This document shows positions 1 through 12,985 of a stretch of DNA of 64,000 nucleotides, in pieces. The DNA is taken from contig JAPFBL010000255.1 of assembly GCA_026182355.1 (NCBI GenBank), positions 4,651,501-4,715,500 of the forward strand, in the 5' to 3' direction. The stretch's first letter is position 1, and each line of letters opens with the position of its first letter. Below the pieces are notes generated by a model. It saw only the letters and a program-made list of their open reading frames with translations, was not told the origin of the DNA and did no database searches. The translations under genes were made by a program, and so were the position numbers. The DNA is from Hermatobates lingyangjiaoensis (lineage: Eukaryota > Arthropoda > Insecta > Hemiptera > Hermatobatidae).

Positions 1-3000
1 AGTCAGACATGTTTCAAAAATCTTTGTTAACAAGTGTCGACAAGTATTATAACCCAAAAGTTAAAGAATTTCAAATGACGAATGGTTAGAGATCTTAATC
101 AAAATATCAAAATTTTAAGGGCCATTTAAACAAATAAATAGCCTTTTGAATTTAAACCGTGATGTTTAATAAATTTACAAACGCTTTCCAATAAGTGTTC
201 GCTGATTTTTTTTTATGTACAACTTTTGTACAATGGCAATTAATATTTGTATATGTTGCAGTCAATGAAACTCTTAAATGAAAATTAACCCATCACAAAA
301 TGCAATAATTTTAAGGCTCACTTGTATAGTACATTAAGAAATCAACAAAGTGCTTAGGATGCTACGTTTAATAATCTTTCTAAACCCTGAATGAAGAAGA
401 ATGTCTGTCTTAGTTGCGAGTTTGTAACGAACGTAAGTTGTTTAATAATATAGTTACTTTAATGTAAATTATAAGTATAAAAGGTTGCTTCAGAGAAACG
501 TCTATCACATAATTTGAAGTAAACATATGGTAAACTTGGAATAAATAACATTACTGGTTGATATTATTCCTCTCCCAACAAATATTATACTATCCACGTC
601 ATACATATTCAAATGTATCAAGTACCATTGATTATGAAACCAGCTCAAACTCATTTATTTTCTCAGCAAATATCCCAATTAATATGCTTTGTTTTCTCAA
701 CTAGTAAAGCAAATCATTATTTCTATCTAGGAAAACAACAAAATCAACAATAATAACAGCACAGTTGAGGCTTTATAATTAAATCCAGAATCACATCCTT
801 CTATGCAAGAACAAATTAACCTACATAGAATAACTACAATAAAATGATTAGAATATTAAAACAAAATATGTGAAATATTGTAAAAAATATTACTGGACGT
901 TGGTGCATTGATATCACCCAAACCTGTATAAAAGTCTTTATAATAGGAAAGCTAGCTTTAAAAGTAATTTGAATGTCATGGGTTCTTAAGAACATTTATA
1001 AACTTATTTAAATAGCTTATTTATGTCTTTCTTGTAGCATTTTACCCTCTGTTCACGAGAATCTACTTATTTTAAGTCTTTTCGTTTTTATAATCTCTTT
1101 TTCTTATTATTTTTTGAAGTAGAATGACGTTGATATTGACAAATAATATTCCAGACAATCTAAGTAAAATTGGGTGAACAACTGATGTTCAGTGCCAGTA
1201 CGTACATAATACTTATATTGATTTATATATTTTTTTTTATAAGAGACTGTGATGTGATCATTTTTTCTTTAAATGTATTGTGAGTTTGGGTGAATAATGT
1301 TAGAGTAAAGAAACTGATGAAATGTATTTAGATTTTTTGATGATCTATAATCACAGTTTTGAACATTTTACTGCAAAATTATGAGCAAAGTGAAACTACG
1401 GACTGATCTACACTTTTATTGGGTGCATCGAATGGTAAGATGTATAGTCAGTGAAGCGTAAGGGCTGCAAAAATTACAACCGATGTACAGTCGGAGTGGC
1501 TTTGAAGAAACCTAACTGATGATAGGACTGCTGAATTATTTAGACACATCAGTCACAGCACTAAGAGATATATTACACCTCTACCACGTCTGTAGACATG
1601 TATTCCAGACTCTGGTATTTGTGTATATAAGAATAAACTTTTGACTTGAGATATGGTTGGTCTATGCCAGAACAATAAATTACAGAGAATTAAAAAAAAA
1701 AAAACTTAAAAAAGATGCTTCTGAAACCTAGCTTTGTGTTAACTAAAGTCTTTGGCAATTGTTGTTTACCAAGTACTTCGATTTTTTTTAGTACTACTAA
1801 AATTTCCAAGATGCTTGAAAAGACATTGAGAAAGAAAAATACCCAGCGCGTTCTCCTACTTTAAAAAGGTACAAACACATTAAAATATTTGGTAATGTAA
1901 TATATAAATATTCATGTGATTCATAAGAGAGCAAAAATTGGCTAAGGATGATTCAACCAAATTTCTCGTGGTAATTTTATTATGTAAAAAACGTGAGAAA
2001 ATGATGTTAAAAAATTATACATTTGAGTAGGGCCATAAGCCTTATTCACCATATTCCCAATGTTATTAATTAAATCTTGGGACTTTTATGACTTCCCAGG
2101 GTTTAATTTGTTTGAAAAGAAACCAAATGTTTGTCCAACAAAGCTTGGAAAGAAAAAAATAAACCCGCTTAAAACACAATGCTAAGATAACTTCACTGAC
2201 TGGTAAGTAAACATTTATGGATTTAAAACATAACTTCTTGACAAGAATATCATTCCATCAAATAGTTTGGTACAGTCTCGAAGCAGTGTATCTAGGCTCA
2301 GAAAGACCGAAGCTTCATGTTATATATATGCACTCTGTTCATTAGTACAATTGTCGAGTATATAAATCTGATATAACTTTGACTCGTCTGTTGAAGTCTA
2401 TAAACACCATAGATTTTATAAATTAACTTCATCAAGAAATAGTGAATGTTTCGTACGCACTTAAATTCTGAAACTTCTACTTAAAACTTAAAACTGCCTA
2501 ATATAACCTTATATTTCATTCATGAGAAGCAACAGGTTTTTTTAAATTGCTTATGAATAATACATAACAGCATGCTGAAAACATATTAAGTAACTGCATG
2601 TTGATTATAAGGAAATTATTGCTGTACTTTTCCAAATTTTACTTTAATTTACATTCTGGTTATGAATATTTATATATTTCTATACATTCAGCTTATAAAG
2701 CTACATTTTCAGCTTTATAAATAAGTGTGAAACGTGATAACTTTTATTTATCATAGCTATTGTATTAATGTTCATATGAGTTATGATATGAAAATTATAT
2801 AAGTGTATGAGAACATACATAAGGAACAAAATAAATATAAGTAGAAAGTATTTCACAGAGCTACATCTGTTGTACAGGGCATTCATGAGGAAATTTATAG
2901 AACGAATTTCAGATAATATCCTGGGTGCTTGAAAATTACAGATAATTCTTTGTAATTAATTATGTATAAAATTAATCATGTTGTAGAAAATATAAAATTA

Positions 3001-3570
3001 CAAAAAATACATGCAGATAATGTATAAAATGTTCCAAATATGTTACATAATCGGAAAAAAAAGTAGGATTATAGCTGTGAGACCTACAATCTTTTAGGTC
3101 ATTTCAATTTTTTTTTGAAACTCTCATAGCTAATAATATTGTCCTGTATGCACTATACATTGTCTATAGTAAAATCTGTTCTATTCGCTTAAATATTATT
3201 CGAAACTTGTGACTGAGGATCTTAGAGAGAGAAAAGTGGATTTCGATCAATACATTAATGGTGGCGTTAGCTTTATCGCAATGGAATTTACAAAATTCAA
3301 CCACAAAAACTCTATAAGTTTGGAAATTTATAATTTAAATTATCATGTAAGCATTTATTCAATTTTTAAGGGGGTTAGTACTACAAATGGCTCCATTATG
3401 GAGTCACTTCCAGGGTTGAAACAACTTCATGGGAAGTTTTACATTATTATCCTTATATGTACTTTAAATTTAATTAAATCATATATGTATGGATTTTTAA
3501 AACAGAACTGTCTTAACTCCTCTATACCTTTTTTATTTAAAAAAAAAGACATTCCAATTCAAGGAATCTA
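1..3570. other. AT-rich gene-free stretch
   Basis: I see no gene, RNA gene or clear repeat here. Both strands are full of stops, and the longest open frames are short and of AT-rich filler composition. There are ordinary homopolymer runs, such as poly-A near 1,690 and poly-T near 1,220, and nothing that looks like a splice-bounded exon. It is probably intergenic or intronic. Confidence 0.6.
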
Positions 3571-3577
3571 CAAAACG

Positions 3578-3631
3578 ATCTCTCTCTCCTCTCTCTCTCT
3601 CTCTCTCTATCTATCCATCTCTCTCCTTTTA

Positions 3632-3690
<59 letters not shown>
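3578..3690. repeat. (TC)n followed by (CA)n compound microsatellite
   Basis: A pyrimidine tract of CT dinucleotides, about 3,578-3,626 with small interruptions (CTAT, CCATC), is followed after a short spacer by an almost pure CA run at about 3,632-3,687. The 176-codon open frame at 3209-3739 is open only because it crosses this tract (Ser/Leu then Thr/His runs), so I do not call it a gene. Confidence 0.95.
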
Positions 3691-3692
<2 letters not shown>

Positions 3693-6600
3693 ATTTTACA
3701 GTATTGTTTTTGATTTTAAAAAGAGGTAAATTGAAATAGAGTATGAAAGATTAACTCACTTGATGATGGGGCTTAGTTGCTTTAAAATTGCGGGTTCAAA
3801 TTCCTTAGTCTTAATTTCTGTATTTCTATACTTTGCTGTTTTGAGTTGGTGAAAATTAAAGTAATATTTACTTGTAAACCAATAATAAAAATTTATCTTT
3901 AAATATTTTTGTTTAAAACCAAAGTTACTTAGAATTATAATGACTTCCTAATGATTAATTATTTAAAGTTTCTAATTATAAACTAAATCGTTAATCCTTC
4001 TCAGTTATTAAGCAACAAGAAATGGTGTCTTTCTCGCCTTGAATTGGTATTACATATTTAAGAAAGAGATTTACTAATTAAAAAATATTGGTTAAAGATT
4101 TTGTTTTATTTAACTAACATGAAATTGTCTTTTAGCTAGTCGGTACTATGTGGTGAGGAAAGTTTATGTACCAAAAATTCTATTCAGTTGGAAATGATAT
4201 CCATCTGACTTTGTCTGTTATAGATCTCCAAGCCTTAGAAGTGGATCAGATGCCAAGCACTCTATCTAGAGTAGGGTATTTGGGCGCATTACTATGCGAG
4301 GGCACATGTGCGGGCTTGCACTCCACCCATACTTATAATGCCTCTGGAGTGACTTTCTTTGGGCATTAAATTTTTTTCATGTATCCCGATCCGACGTTTG
4401 AGACATTGAATCTACTTGAACTACAAATGTTTGTATAATTATGGTCAAAAAGACAAAATATTTGTTGCCTCCAGCAAATTAGGCAGTCTGTTGTGTTGTC
4501 AGATCAGCAGCTAACTCAGGGCCACATCTCAGAGTTAATGCAACTGACTGCATTTCTCCTCTATTGAACTTAAAACTGGATTACATTTGTACCAAATTTG
4601 AGAATGGTTGTTTTTTCTTTATAAAATTGAACCCAATAAATCAGTTCTTTATTCCATATTAGTTTATGTTAGTAAAAAATGAAAATCAATATCAATTTCT
4701 GATTACTTTGAAATAACCTGATATTTTTAGCTTTTCTGCGTTTAAAATACAATTTAAAAAAGCTTTATATATATATATGGAGTTAAAAAAAAATATTTTA
4801 AAAATATAAAACACATACAGTTAAGATTTTATTTTAATATTCTTAAAAAGATATATAAAAATGATATCTTTGTTTCAAAATAACCAGTATTTTCAGTAAA
4901 TGTTACACTCACCAAATGTTTCAAATTTGATACCTAGTATTCCAAGGAAGTAAGAGACTAGAGACATCTCATTATTTGTTAAATGGCAGTGTAAGTGCTT
5001 TTCTCAAACAAATCTTATTCCTCATTAACACATGAAAGTATTCCACAAATAAGTTATTTTAGTGGTAATGCGAACATTACTATTCGGTAGAATGATTAGA
5101 CGTCATAATAAAGCTCCTAATCGGGACACATAGCCAAACAATTAAAAGCAGAAAAATCCCCCTTTTACACAAACTGAAAAAATACTCTATTAACTTATGA
5201 CTATAGTTGAAGATAAAGGTGCTTATAAGTGCAATGTCGCAATAAGCTTATAAGCAACCATGGTCGCTTGCTATATGTTATCTGAACTAGTCATTGCCAC
5301 TTTTAATGAATGATATAAGTAAGGTGGCATTTACTCATGATATATCTACTTTTATAGTTTAGTAGGGTAATACGTCTATATTAAAATTTTAGTGACTATT
5401 ACAGTTTTAAATGAAATATTCAATGAACAAAGGCAAAACTTGACATGTGTCAGTTGTAAAAGATATTCCTAGATATATGATTCTCTGATAGACCTTTGCT
5501 TCATTTGGCTACGATACATGACCTTTAACATTAAACAAACTATGTTTCGAGAAAATCTGCAGATTTTATCACATGACAAATATCCGAGAAGATGAATATG
5601 GTTATTACATTGTTATTTCAAATATCATAGCATTAAATAGCTTCTCCATGTATGTGTATCCAACGCATTGGAGTCATGATCCATTACCATACAGTACCGG
5701 TCATAGTTATGATCTGATAGACAACATCAGACACAAAATAATATAATAAGCTCACAGAGATGTGAGTTGTATTTATAAATGTGTTGAGTTGTTGTTACTG
5801 ATATCTTTGGGTTCCTAATCATCGACTGTTCCATTGCCACTTGCTTACATTCTTGGTCTGTTTAAGATATGTTGCTGATGTTATCATCTTTCACATTTAC
5901 TACTATTATATATTATATACTTTAGTTACGGGTAAGACATACTACCTAGAATCACAAGTTATTAATGTTATTAAAGCAGAGACTTTTAACAAGCACTTGT
6001 TAAAAATTTGGAAGCCATGCAAAATATTTCCTATCTCCCATATAAACAATTTCAAGACACGACCAAGATTTGAGCTGCAAATTTTGGCACTGAAGGTAAG
6101 CAAGCCACGTGTGAAACTACAGAAGGCCCGAATGGCATAGACCATCCATAGATTAACTAATGTATTCAAACATACTTATAACTCTCAAAGGTCGCTAAAT
6201 TTCCTATAAAATTAATTTTACATTATTAAAATAAGTTAAGTATTACAAAAAGTCAGATTTTTATTGACTAACTTGTGAATAGAGTTTAACTAAACCCAAG
6301 TGCATGTTCTTCAACTGGGGAGTTCTAAGTTCTGATTAATTAAAACTCGATTTATCTTTTCATTATATTTACATACTGTACCTTGTATCAGTTAATAAGT
6401 TGTATTTTTAATAATATAAGGTGATATAAGTCATGTTCAGATACGTACATTTGTTTTGTCTGTAAATATCATATTGAGTTTTATAGTTGTATTGAAACGA
6501 ACTGATTCACGATATCAATAATCAAAATTTGAAATGATTCCTCATTATAGCTTAAAGTTTAATTACAGTTGAAAATAAAAGTTTGTACTAAGATATTTTA

Positions 6601-9600
6601 GGATTATATAATTGAAGTAAATGATTCTTTGAACAAGGTGGCGTAAGAGTGTTTGCGATAGCTTAACTGAAACCAAGGGAAAAAATAAATTAAGAAGCTT
6701 AGGCCCTAAAAAAAATTCGGTTAATTGGAAATAATACTTTAGTTTTATAGAATCAGCTATGCAAACTTAACTGCTCCCAAAGAAATGTAACAGTAAAATT
6801 AGCGCCAACTAACACACATTACTGTCTAGTTATTTCACTAGTTTTACTTCAACTGTACAACGAATGAACTGTAGTGACTAGACCTTGAGGCAACATTTTC
6901 AAACTGTATAGAACTGGTTTGATTCAAAGATCATTTTCACCTATTTTCAGGGCAGATTGCCCATCAAGAACAGCAAAAAGACCAAATAAGTTGATTTGTA
7001 GAAATATTTTCAAAATAGTCAATAACAGGAAAAAAATAAGTTTTGATTTGGCGCTTTTCATAGTCCAACATAAAAGCGAACTTTGATGCCATCAAGTGAA
7101 GACATTTTAGACTACGTAAACGTAGACATTATAGAACGTAAAATATTTGTTTAGAAGTCAGTGATTTTTATGATTTTATTTAAACTGTTAATATTTTTTA
7201 AGACGGTAAATAGCTTCAATGAAGAACAAAATCTTCACAAATTTTATAAATATAAAAAATTAGACTTAAGTGTGCAATATTTTAAGGGAAGAAAACAGTT
7301 ATGAAAGTTTCAACGGAGCGTTCTAAATGGTATCTCTTATTACATTAAAGGGACGTGTGGATGAAAAGTATTTTTCAGTGTTATAATGAATCATTTTTAA
7401 GGGAACACCAACGAACCGAAGACGGTTCTTGTGTCAGAAAGAGAGTTATGACAGCTATTTCGGGCTTAAAACTAACTTGCCTTAATTACTTTTCTTCAAA
7501 AAGGGTTTCTATTTTATTACAGCCTATTTATGCGGTACACATTTCCTTTGCAAGGCAAACAAGAGTAATTCAAAAGGTCTACTTCCTTCCCCAAGAGTAG
7601 TTCGAGGTCTTGAAAAATGCTTTGCATCTCTTTTTGAAAATAATATTTTTAATTAATGCTAAATTGCTCGTTCAAGAACTGAAAAAAAATAATGAATGCT
7701 TGGTTTTAAATAAAATAATTAAATTACTATATGTTAACTGAGATTTCTTACTTAGCATTACCTACAAATATTTAACTTCACCCTGTAGACTAAATTAAAA
7801 AATTTATAAATATTAATATACAACTACATTTATTAGACGTAATATTTATTTTTAATGTTGATAAATGAACTAATAATTACTAAAGGTATTTAAAATATGC
7901 ATTAAACATAAAATGTAAATCAAAAGATGCATTTTTTTCAAAAGTTATGGTTTTGTTGAAGCTTATAATTCATTAAGTCTTCCTTTTGTAACGACGATGA
8001 ATATTAAAGAGTTTTCTATTAAAAAGACCTAAACGCTTATTAACAAGGCTGATAGTACTTTACTGTTTTTACGTCAAAGCAACTGTTTTGCATTCATTAA
8101 AAATCATTAAAAAGGTTTATTTAAGTTTAAAGAATTAACTTTGTTAAATATTCACTTATTACTATCCTTTTTAATATAATAATATCAGGAAAGTAATATC
8201 AACATTGTAGTAAACATCATTTTGACTCTCGTTAAGAATTCACTTAGAGAAATTTTATGTATTTCTATATCACTTTGACAAAGTTTACATTTATCTACTT
8301 TTGATATGTAAATTTATAAAGATTTTTACCAAATAGTTATAATTATATCACTAAGTTTTTCAAATAGAAATTTAAATTCTTGTTAGAGATTGATAATAAC
8401 ATTCTGATAAAAGAAAATTAAAGCAGGCAAAACTAAAGCCACCTACTAAAATGTAATCATAACTGTGTGTTTAATGAGCTCATATTATTATTAAAAGAAT
8501 TTGGACAAACGTCACAACTATTTTTACATGAAATGTATCAAAAAGAAATGCACATAAAGTGTTGGACATATACATTGAGTTAAGTAATATTAATGATTAT
8601 AGCAACGATGTTATCCTTCTTTCCAACATGTAAGCTTGATACAAAGTTAAATCACTCAATCAAACTTCCTAATAATACCACTTCAAAGACCAAAACAATC
8701 AGTCTAATTGAATGAAATCGTAAAAAAAACTTGCTCACTTTATTATAATTGAACAAATTGAAAAACAATTTCATATGGCTGTTGAAAAACTATCACTGGC
8801 TGTGATGACTCTCAAAATGTCAAGCTATGGTTCTCTAAGAGCTTCTGTCTTCACTCTTTATGACCTTGATATTGCAAATAATTGTGTTGCTAACTGGAGT
8901 CGTTCAAAAATCTTTTGATGCATGAAGCACCGTTTTTTCAATGGGTAACTATGGTTGTAACCTTTCTGCCTTACGTTTCTAAACATATGAACGATTAGAG
9001 GGGTCGCATAGATATTACTTTACTATTAAATCTTTGCTTTATTCTATTTAAAGTAACTTGATTGTTGTAGTTTTGGATTTTTCAGAATCATATATTCCAA
9101 AGTATTATTTCTTCAAGTTGGAGATACGGTGATGAAAAGAATATTGGCTCATTCATTTACCAAATGATTTATTTCAGACTTAAACATTCTTTAACCATTT
9201 TTCCGTCATCTCACTTTTTGAGTCCGCTCTATCATTGACACTTACAGCAATTTACAGCCCGAGAACTCTCTTTTTAGAATGTGTGGGAATGAAGAGTCCA
9301 TGGTTTTCATACCTGGGTAATAGTTTACGATGAACTCTTTTTCACTTTTTAATTTTGGTCTGAGCAATTACAATGTTAAGTATAGCAGCTCTTTGGTAAA
9401 TCATTGGAGTAATCTTCACAATCAAGCAAATTTTTGCCTTTCTAAAATCTAGATTTTAAAACAGTAATATATCACTTTGAAAGATACTGTCGAGCTATAA
9501 TAAGGATCATGGATGAATATCCATATTTCCGTCTTAAATCAAAAGATTTTTTTTGTCATATGCTTGTGTTTATTTTTCGTTTTACTATATTTTTGTACTA

Positions 9601-10540
9601 CTTATTACTTTTCATCATATTTCTTCTTATTTCTCTTTGCTTCTTACTTTGTACTATTAACGTTGTTCTTCTCGTTTTGCAATGTTTATTGCCATACGAG
9701 AGCGGCATTTATGTTTTGAAATCTGCTACATCTACCTAAAGGCTTGTTTGTATAAATGTACGGTAGAAAGCTTTTTAGCATCTAATCCACTGATTACATT
9801 GTCCAAATTAATCTAGAATTAAGGAAGCTTTGTATTCAAATTTCCTAATTTCCTCCAACAACTGTTAATTCAAAGAGTTCAAAACGAAATGACATGAAAA
9901 CAAGTAACCATCTAAGAATTAAATTAAACAAGTATAAGGTTAGGAGTGTTTCAACTTTGATGTTGAAAGTGTAATGAGTTTCGCCTGAGAGAGAATTGTT
10001 TAGCTCTAAATATCTTTCGGTTATCTTAAGTCTTAATAACTATGATTAGTCCAAGGTCGTTTAACAAACAGCTTCATGTTTCTATCTATACTAAATCTTT
10101 TTTGTGGATTAAAACGATTTTGTTTTAGTTTGTCTTGCAATATTGATTAGAAAATACTATCCTAGTTCATTTTAAGTATCTTATTCCACAAATATACGAA
10201 ATCATATAATTAATATATAAACAATAATTACAATCATAAATTGAAAAATTGACAGAGTAGCAGCTAAAAAGAATATGAGAAGGATATTTAACTATTTTAG
10301 TCAAATGATTGTTATTTAATATTGTGTTTAGTGCATCTTTTTAGAATGTATATTGGTTTTGCAATATTTGGATATTATCAAACGTAAAACTATGGTACTA
10401 TTAGTATTTTAAAATATAAAGAAAAATTATGTTTTTAAATATTCATTCAATTCATGTTAATCTCTTACTCTTATGTACTAATAATCTGACATCTGAATAT
10501 ATAAAATAATACAACGCTGTATCAATGAACGTCTGAGTAT
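3690..10540. other. AT-rich gene-free stretch with small GC-richer islands
   Basis: No gene or repeat family is recognised in these 6.8 kb. Two patches are richer in GC than the rest. One is 4,200-4,365, which is open on the plus strand for 67 codons but matches no family I know. The other is 7,340-7,600, open for 81 codons and also unrecognised. A tRNA B-box-like string (GGTTCAAATTCC) lies near 3,793, but no tRNA fold is visible around it. The rest is unique AT-rich sequence. Confidence 0.5.
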
Positions 10541-10544
10541 TCAC

Positions 10545-10600
10545 AGACACACACACACACACACACACACTTACATATATACATACATATACTATATATA
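10545..10600. repeat. (CA)n microsatellite with (TA)-rich tail
   Basis: A short CA run at about 10,545-10,570 is followed by TACATA/TATATA sequence to about 10,600. It lies just upstream of the PLE pol fragment at 10,690, so it may mark the insertion point of that element, but no target duplication was identified. Confidence 0.85.
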
Positions 10601-10689
10601 TATTTTTTTCTATGCATAGGAATATTTTTCTTTATTTCTGTACTGTATATAAAAATATTATACCTTTCTTCACATCGACATTACCCTCC

Positions 10690-10970
10690 AGGGCGACACC
10701 CTCATTACCTCCGTCCACTCTAAACCCTCAAACCCGCACCAGTACCGCATATAACTGCAAATATATCCGTCAATCCTCCTTCCGTCCCCTCTTCCTCTGT
10801 GAATGAGTCTCCCCACCTTGTCAGTAGCTTCTTCCCTGGTATACATAAACTTAAACGTATACTCAAAGATCTGCTCCCCATCCTATCCTCTTCTCCTTCC
10901 ACGTCGACTATTTTCCCTAGTCAACCCCACCTCTGCTATAGACGTCCCCCTAATCTTGGCAACATCTATA
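10690..10970 (+). pseudogene. Penelope-like retroelement pol fragment (after RT, before GIY-YIG)
   Basis: This GC-richer island reads as pieces of a Penelope-like polyprotein in two frames. From 10,695 the frame gives DTLITSVHSKPSNPHQY, which resembles the segment after the RT palm in GIY-YIG PLEs (usual form ITxxYxKPTDxHQYL). From about 10,800, in another frame, it gives FPGIHKLKRILKDLLPIL and then LCYRRPPNLGNI. These resemble the linker upstream of the GIY-YIG domain (YxP...L..I....PIL, then (A/C)(Y/F)RRPPNLRDLL). The sequence between and upstream is missing or scrambled, and no GIY-YIG domain follows. The fragment runs straight into a 39-bp tandem repeat. It is a dead, internally deleted copy. 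The family assignment is from remembered motif layout, not alignment. Confidence 0.6.
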
Positions 10971-11137
10971 ATAATAACTAACCAATGCCGGTTATTAAGT
11001 TATAAGTTAATAATAACTAACCAATGCCGGTTATTAAGTTATAAGTTAATAATAACTAACCAATGCCGGTTATTAAGTTATAAGTTAATAATAACTAACC
11101 AATGCCGGTTATTAAGTTATAAGTTAATAATAACTAA
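10970..11137. repeat. 39-bp tandem repeat, about 4.3 copies
   Basis: Four near-identical 39-bp units have ACCAATGCCGG starting at 10,981, 11,020, 11,059 and 11,098, followed by a partial unit. Because 39 is a multiple of three, the repeat is open in frame and would encode a 13-residue repeat (IITNQCRLLSYKL) at the end of the frame 10803-11159. Each unit contains a small inverted repeat (TAATAAC...GTTATTA). The copies look identical by eye, so the expansion is recent. The array abuts the PLE pol fragment. Confidence 0.95.
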
Positions 11138-11159
11138 CTTGTCAATTAATGACAAATGA

Positions 11160-12680
11160 CAAACGTTTTGGTGGTTAATATAATTATAACTTAATTAATT
11201 TATTGCATACTAGAAGACGTGCTCATTTGACGAGTACTTTTCAACAATTTAGAGATAGTACATGGTATTTCAATGTAATTAGAAATTATAGAATACTAGA
11301 AAATATCATTATTAGTACAGTATAAAGTAAATGTATCTGTATACACCACATTAAGCTGTCTGTCCTTCAGGTTCAGGAACAACAAAAAACTCTTAATCAA
11401 GCAAACTGCATTTGACCAAATCTAGTGTCAAAGTTTCAGCTTGCTATGCCTTATGGTAGCTGAGTTTACTTGTGACGAAATTTTGCGGACAAACTGACAG
11501 AAATTTTTCTAAGCGTCTATTCGGTTTTTTTAATGTATGAAACGTAAAGATAACTTAAAAAGAGTCAGTTTTAAGGAATGTACAGATAAAACCTTTCTTT
11601 TATTTATATAGTTTTGATATTGTTTGATAACATTAATTTGATAAAAGCATGGTGCTAGTTTCAATAAAGTTTAAATTTCGCTAATCTTTGTTCCTAACTT
11701 TTTAATTTAAAATAAATGATGTATTTGATGAAAAGTCTTTATTCTTTAGTGGTTTTCATTAATACTTATTTCAAAGTGTCCAGGTTTTAACATAACGACT
11801 CAGGAGTTCCATGTAATATATCTGAAGCAACCATGTTTAAATCAAGTTGATTGTGAAAAATAATGGAAACAGTAATTTTTAGTAGTTTCATTTAAATGAT
11901 GTCACTTACATCTTTAAGCAGAAATAGCACGCAACATCTGGTAATGTTTAATCTGATAAAAGATTTTCATATAAGAAGGAATAAAATAATAGAAGTTATT
12001 ACATTTATTTTACGTGTTTAATAAAATATTGGATAAAAGTGTGATAAAATCATCATAATCCATTTTAACAGTATAGTGTCAACACATTTTCCACAATGAG
12101 GAGAGTCCAGTGGCATAATATCTTACCCAGCCAAACTGCAGTTTATATGAACTACGTTTTATAGCCGACTATATACATACTATACTTTAACATATACTTA
12201 AACTCATAATTTGAAAAATGATTTTAATGGGCATAAATAATTAGAAGTTTTAATACGAATTGCTGGATCTTAACAGATACCATATTATAAAAGAATCTGT
12301 AGATTTTTCTTCTCCTTCGACTGTTTCTTTTTCAACGCTGGCTTAATATGAGATGAAATTGTGACTCATAAAAGTTATTGATTTGCCACTATTTTAAAGC
12401 AATCGGCAAGCAATATTATTTAGGTCCCAACAAATTGTGCTGTCACCGTTCCAAGTGCTTTAAAACCCAATGTTGTTAAATTTTGGCCATTTAACAAAAA
12501 CTGTTATTCTCAGCTACAGAAGCTGCCTTTTGTTAGATTATACATAGTTTATTTTTGAAGCTTCATGGTTTTCATATTGGTGTGATCAAGCAACTAACAA
12601 GAAGCATACAGAGGTGCTTCCTTTTCTCACAATATCAATCATTCGGCATTGCAACAATCTATACAGCTGAATAGAAATAT
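11160..12680. other. AT-rich gene-free stretch
   Basis: I see no gene or recognised repeat. The sequence is AT-rich and unique by eye, with stops in all frames. Confidence 0.5.
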
Positions 12681-12684
12681 TTGA

Positions 12685-12790
12685 CTAATTAGTTGTGCAA
12701 TCCGTCATTGTGTTTATTTACTCATACTGGGGTAAATAAATAAACTAAAGTCTCTACACATAAAAAGCAGACTTTATATTTTTATTTATT
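12685..12790 (-). mobile_element. Solo PLE tail, family C (decayed)
   Basis: The segment beginning TTGTGCAATCCGTCATTGTG and continuing through AAAGTCTCTACACA matches the outer part of the family C sequence also seen at 15,510-15,655 and, as an inverted pair, at 34,351-34,680. Here it is diverged and ends before the CTGATGA/GAAA hairpin. There is no coding sequence. I call it a solo 3' end of a Penelope-like element because the better copies carry the hairpin shared by the PLE tails in this window. Confidence 0.5.
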
Positions 12791-12844
12791 AAGCATAATT
12801 ACTTCAGTAATCCTTAGATTAATAGGTTAGTTCCACTGAGATTA

Positions 12845-12985
12845 GTAATATTAGAATTCGTAATAATACTGTCCGTCATACCTCGTAAAGCCTCAGAAAG
12901 CTCGAAACCGATCGAGCTTTTCTGAGACTTTACGAGGTTTGACGGACAGTATTACTACTAATTCTAATCGTTAGATTGTTTGGTC
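12845..12985. mobile_element. Family D foldback element, internally deleted copy
   Basis: The left arm (GTTAGTTCCACTGAGATTAG, then TAATAATACTGTCCGTCATA, then CCTCGTAAAG) is mirrored by a right arm that ends TTTGACGGACAGTATTACTA. The pair forms a hairpin at about 12,861-12,965 with CTCGAAACCGATCGAG near its centre. The left flank and arm match the large foldback at 52,856-53,367, of which this is a shortened relative. TTAGATT occurs on both sides (about 12,815 and 12,972) and could be a target duplication, but that is weak. The arms differ at a few positions, so this copy is older than the 52.9-kb one. Confidence 0.75.

Noticed and set aside
3209..3739. 176-codon plus-strand open frame, the longest in the window
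   Set aside because: It is open because it crosses a (TC)n/(CA)n microsatellite. The rest is AT-rich filler with no motif, so it is not called a gene.
3740..3830. tRNA or tRNA-derived SINE, from the GGTTCAAATTCC string
   Set aside because: The string is one base longer than a B box, no A box is found at the right distance, and no cloverleaf arms pair.
7355..7600. 81-codon plus-strand frame as a small gene
   Set aside because: Composition is slightly better than the surroundings, but there is no motif and no promoter or polyadenylation context, and it is short enough to be chance.
10970..11137. CRISPR-like array
   Set aside because: The 39-bp units are directly joined with no variable spacers, and the context is eukaryotic.
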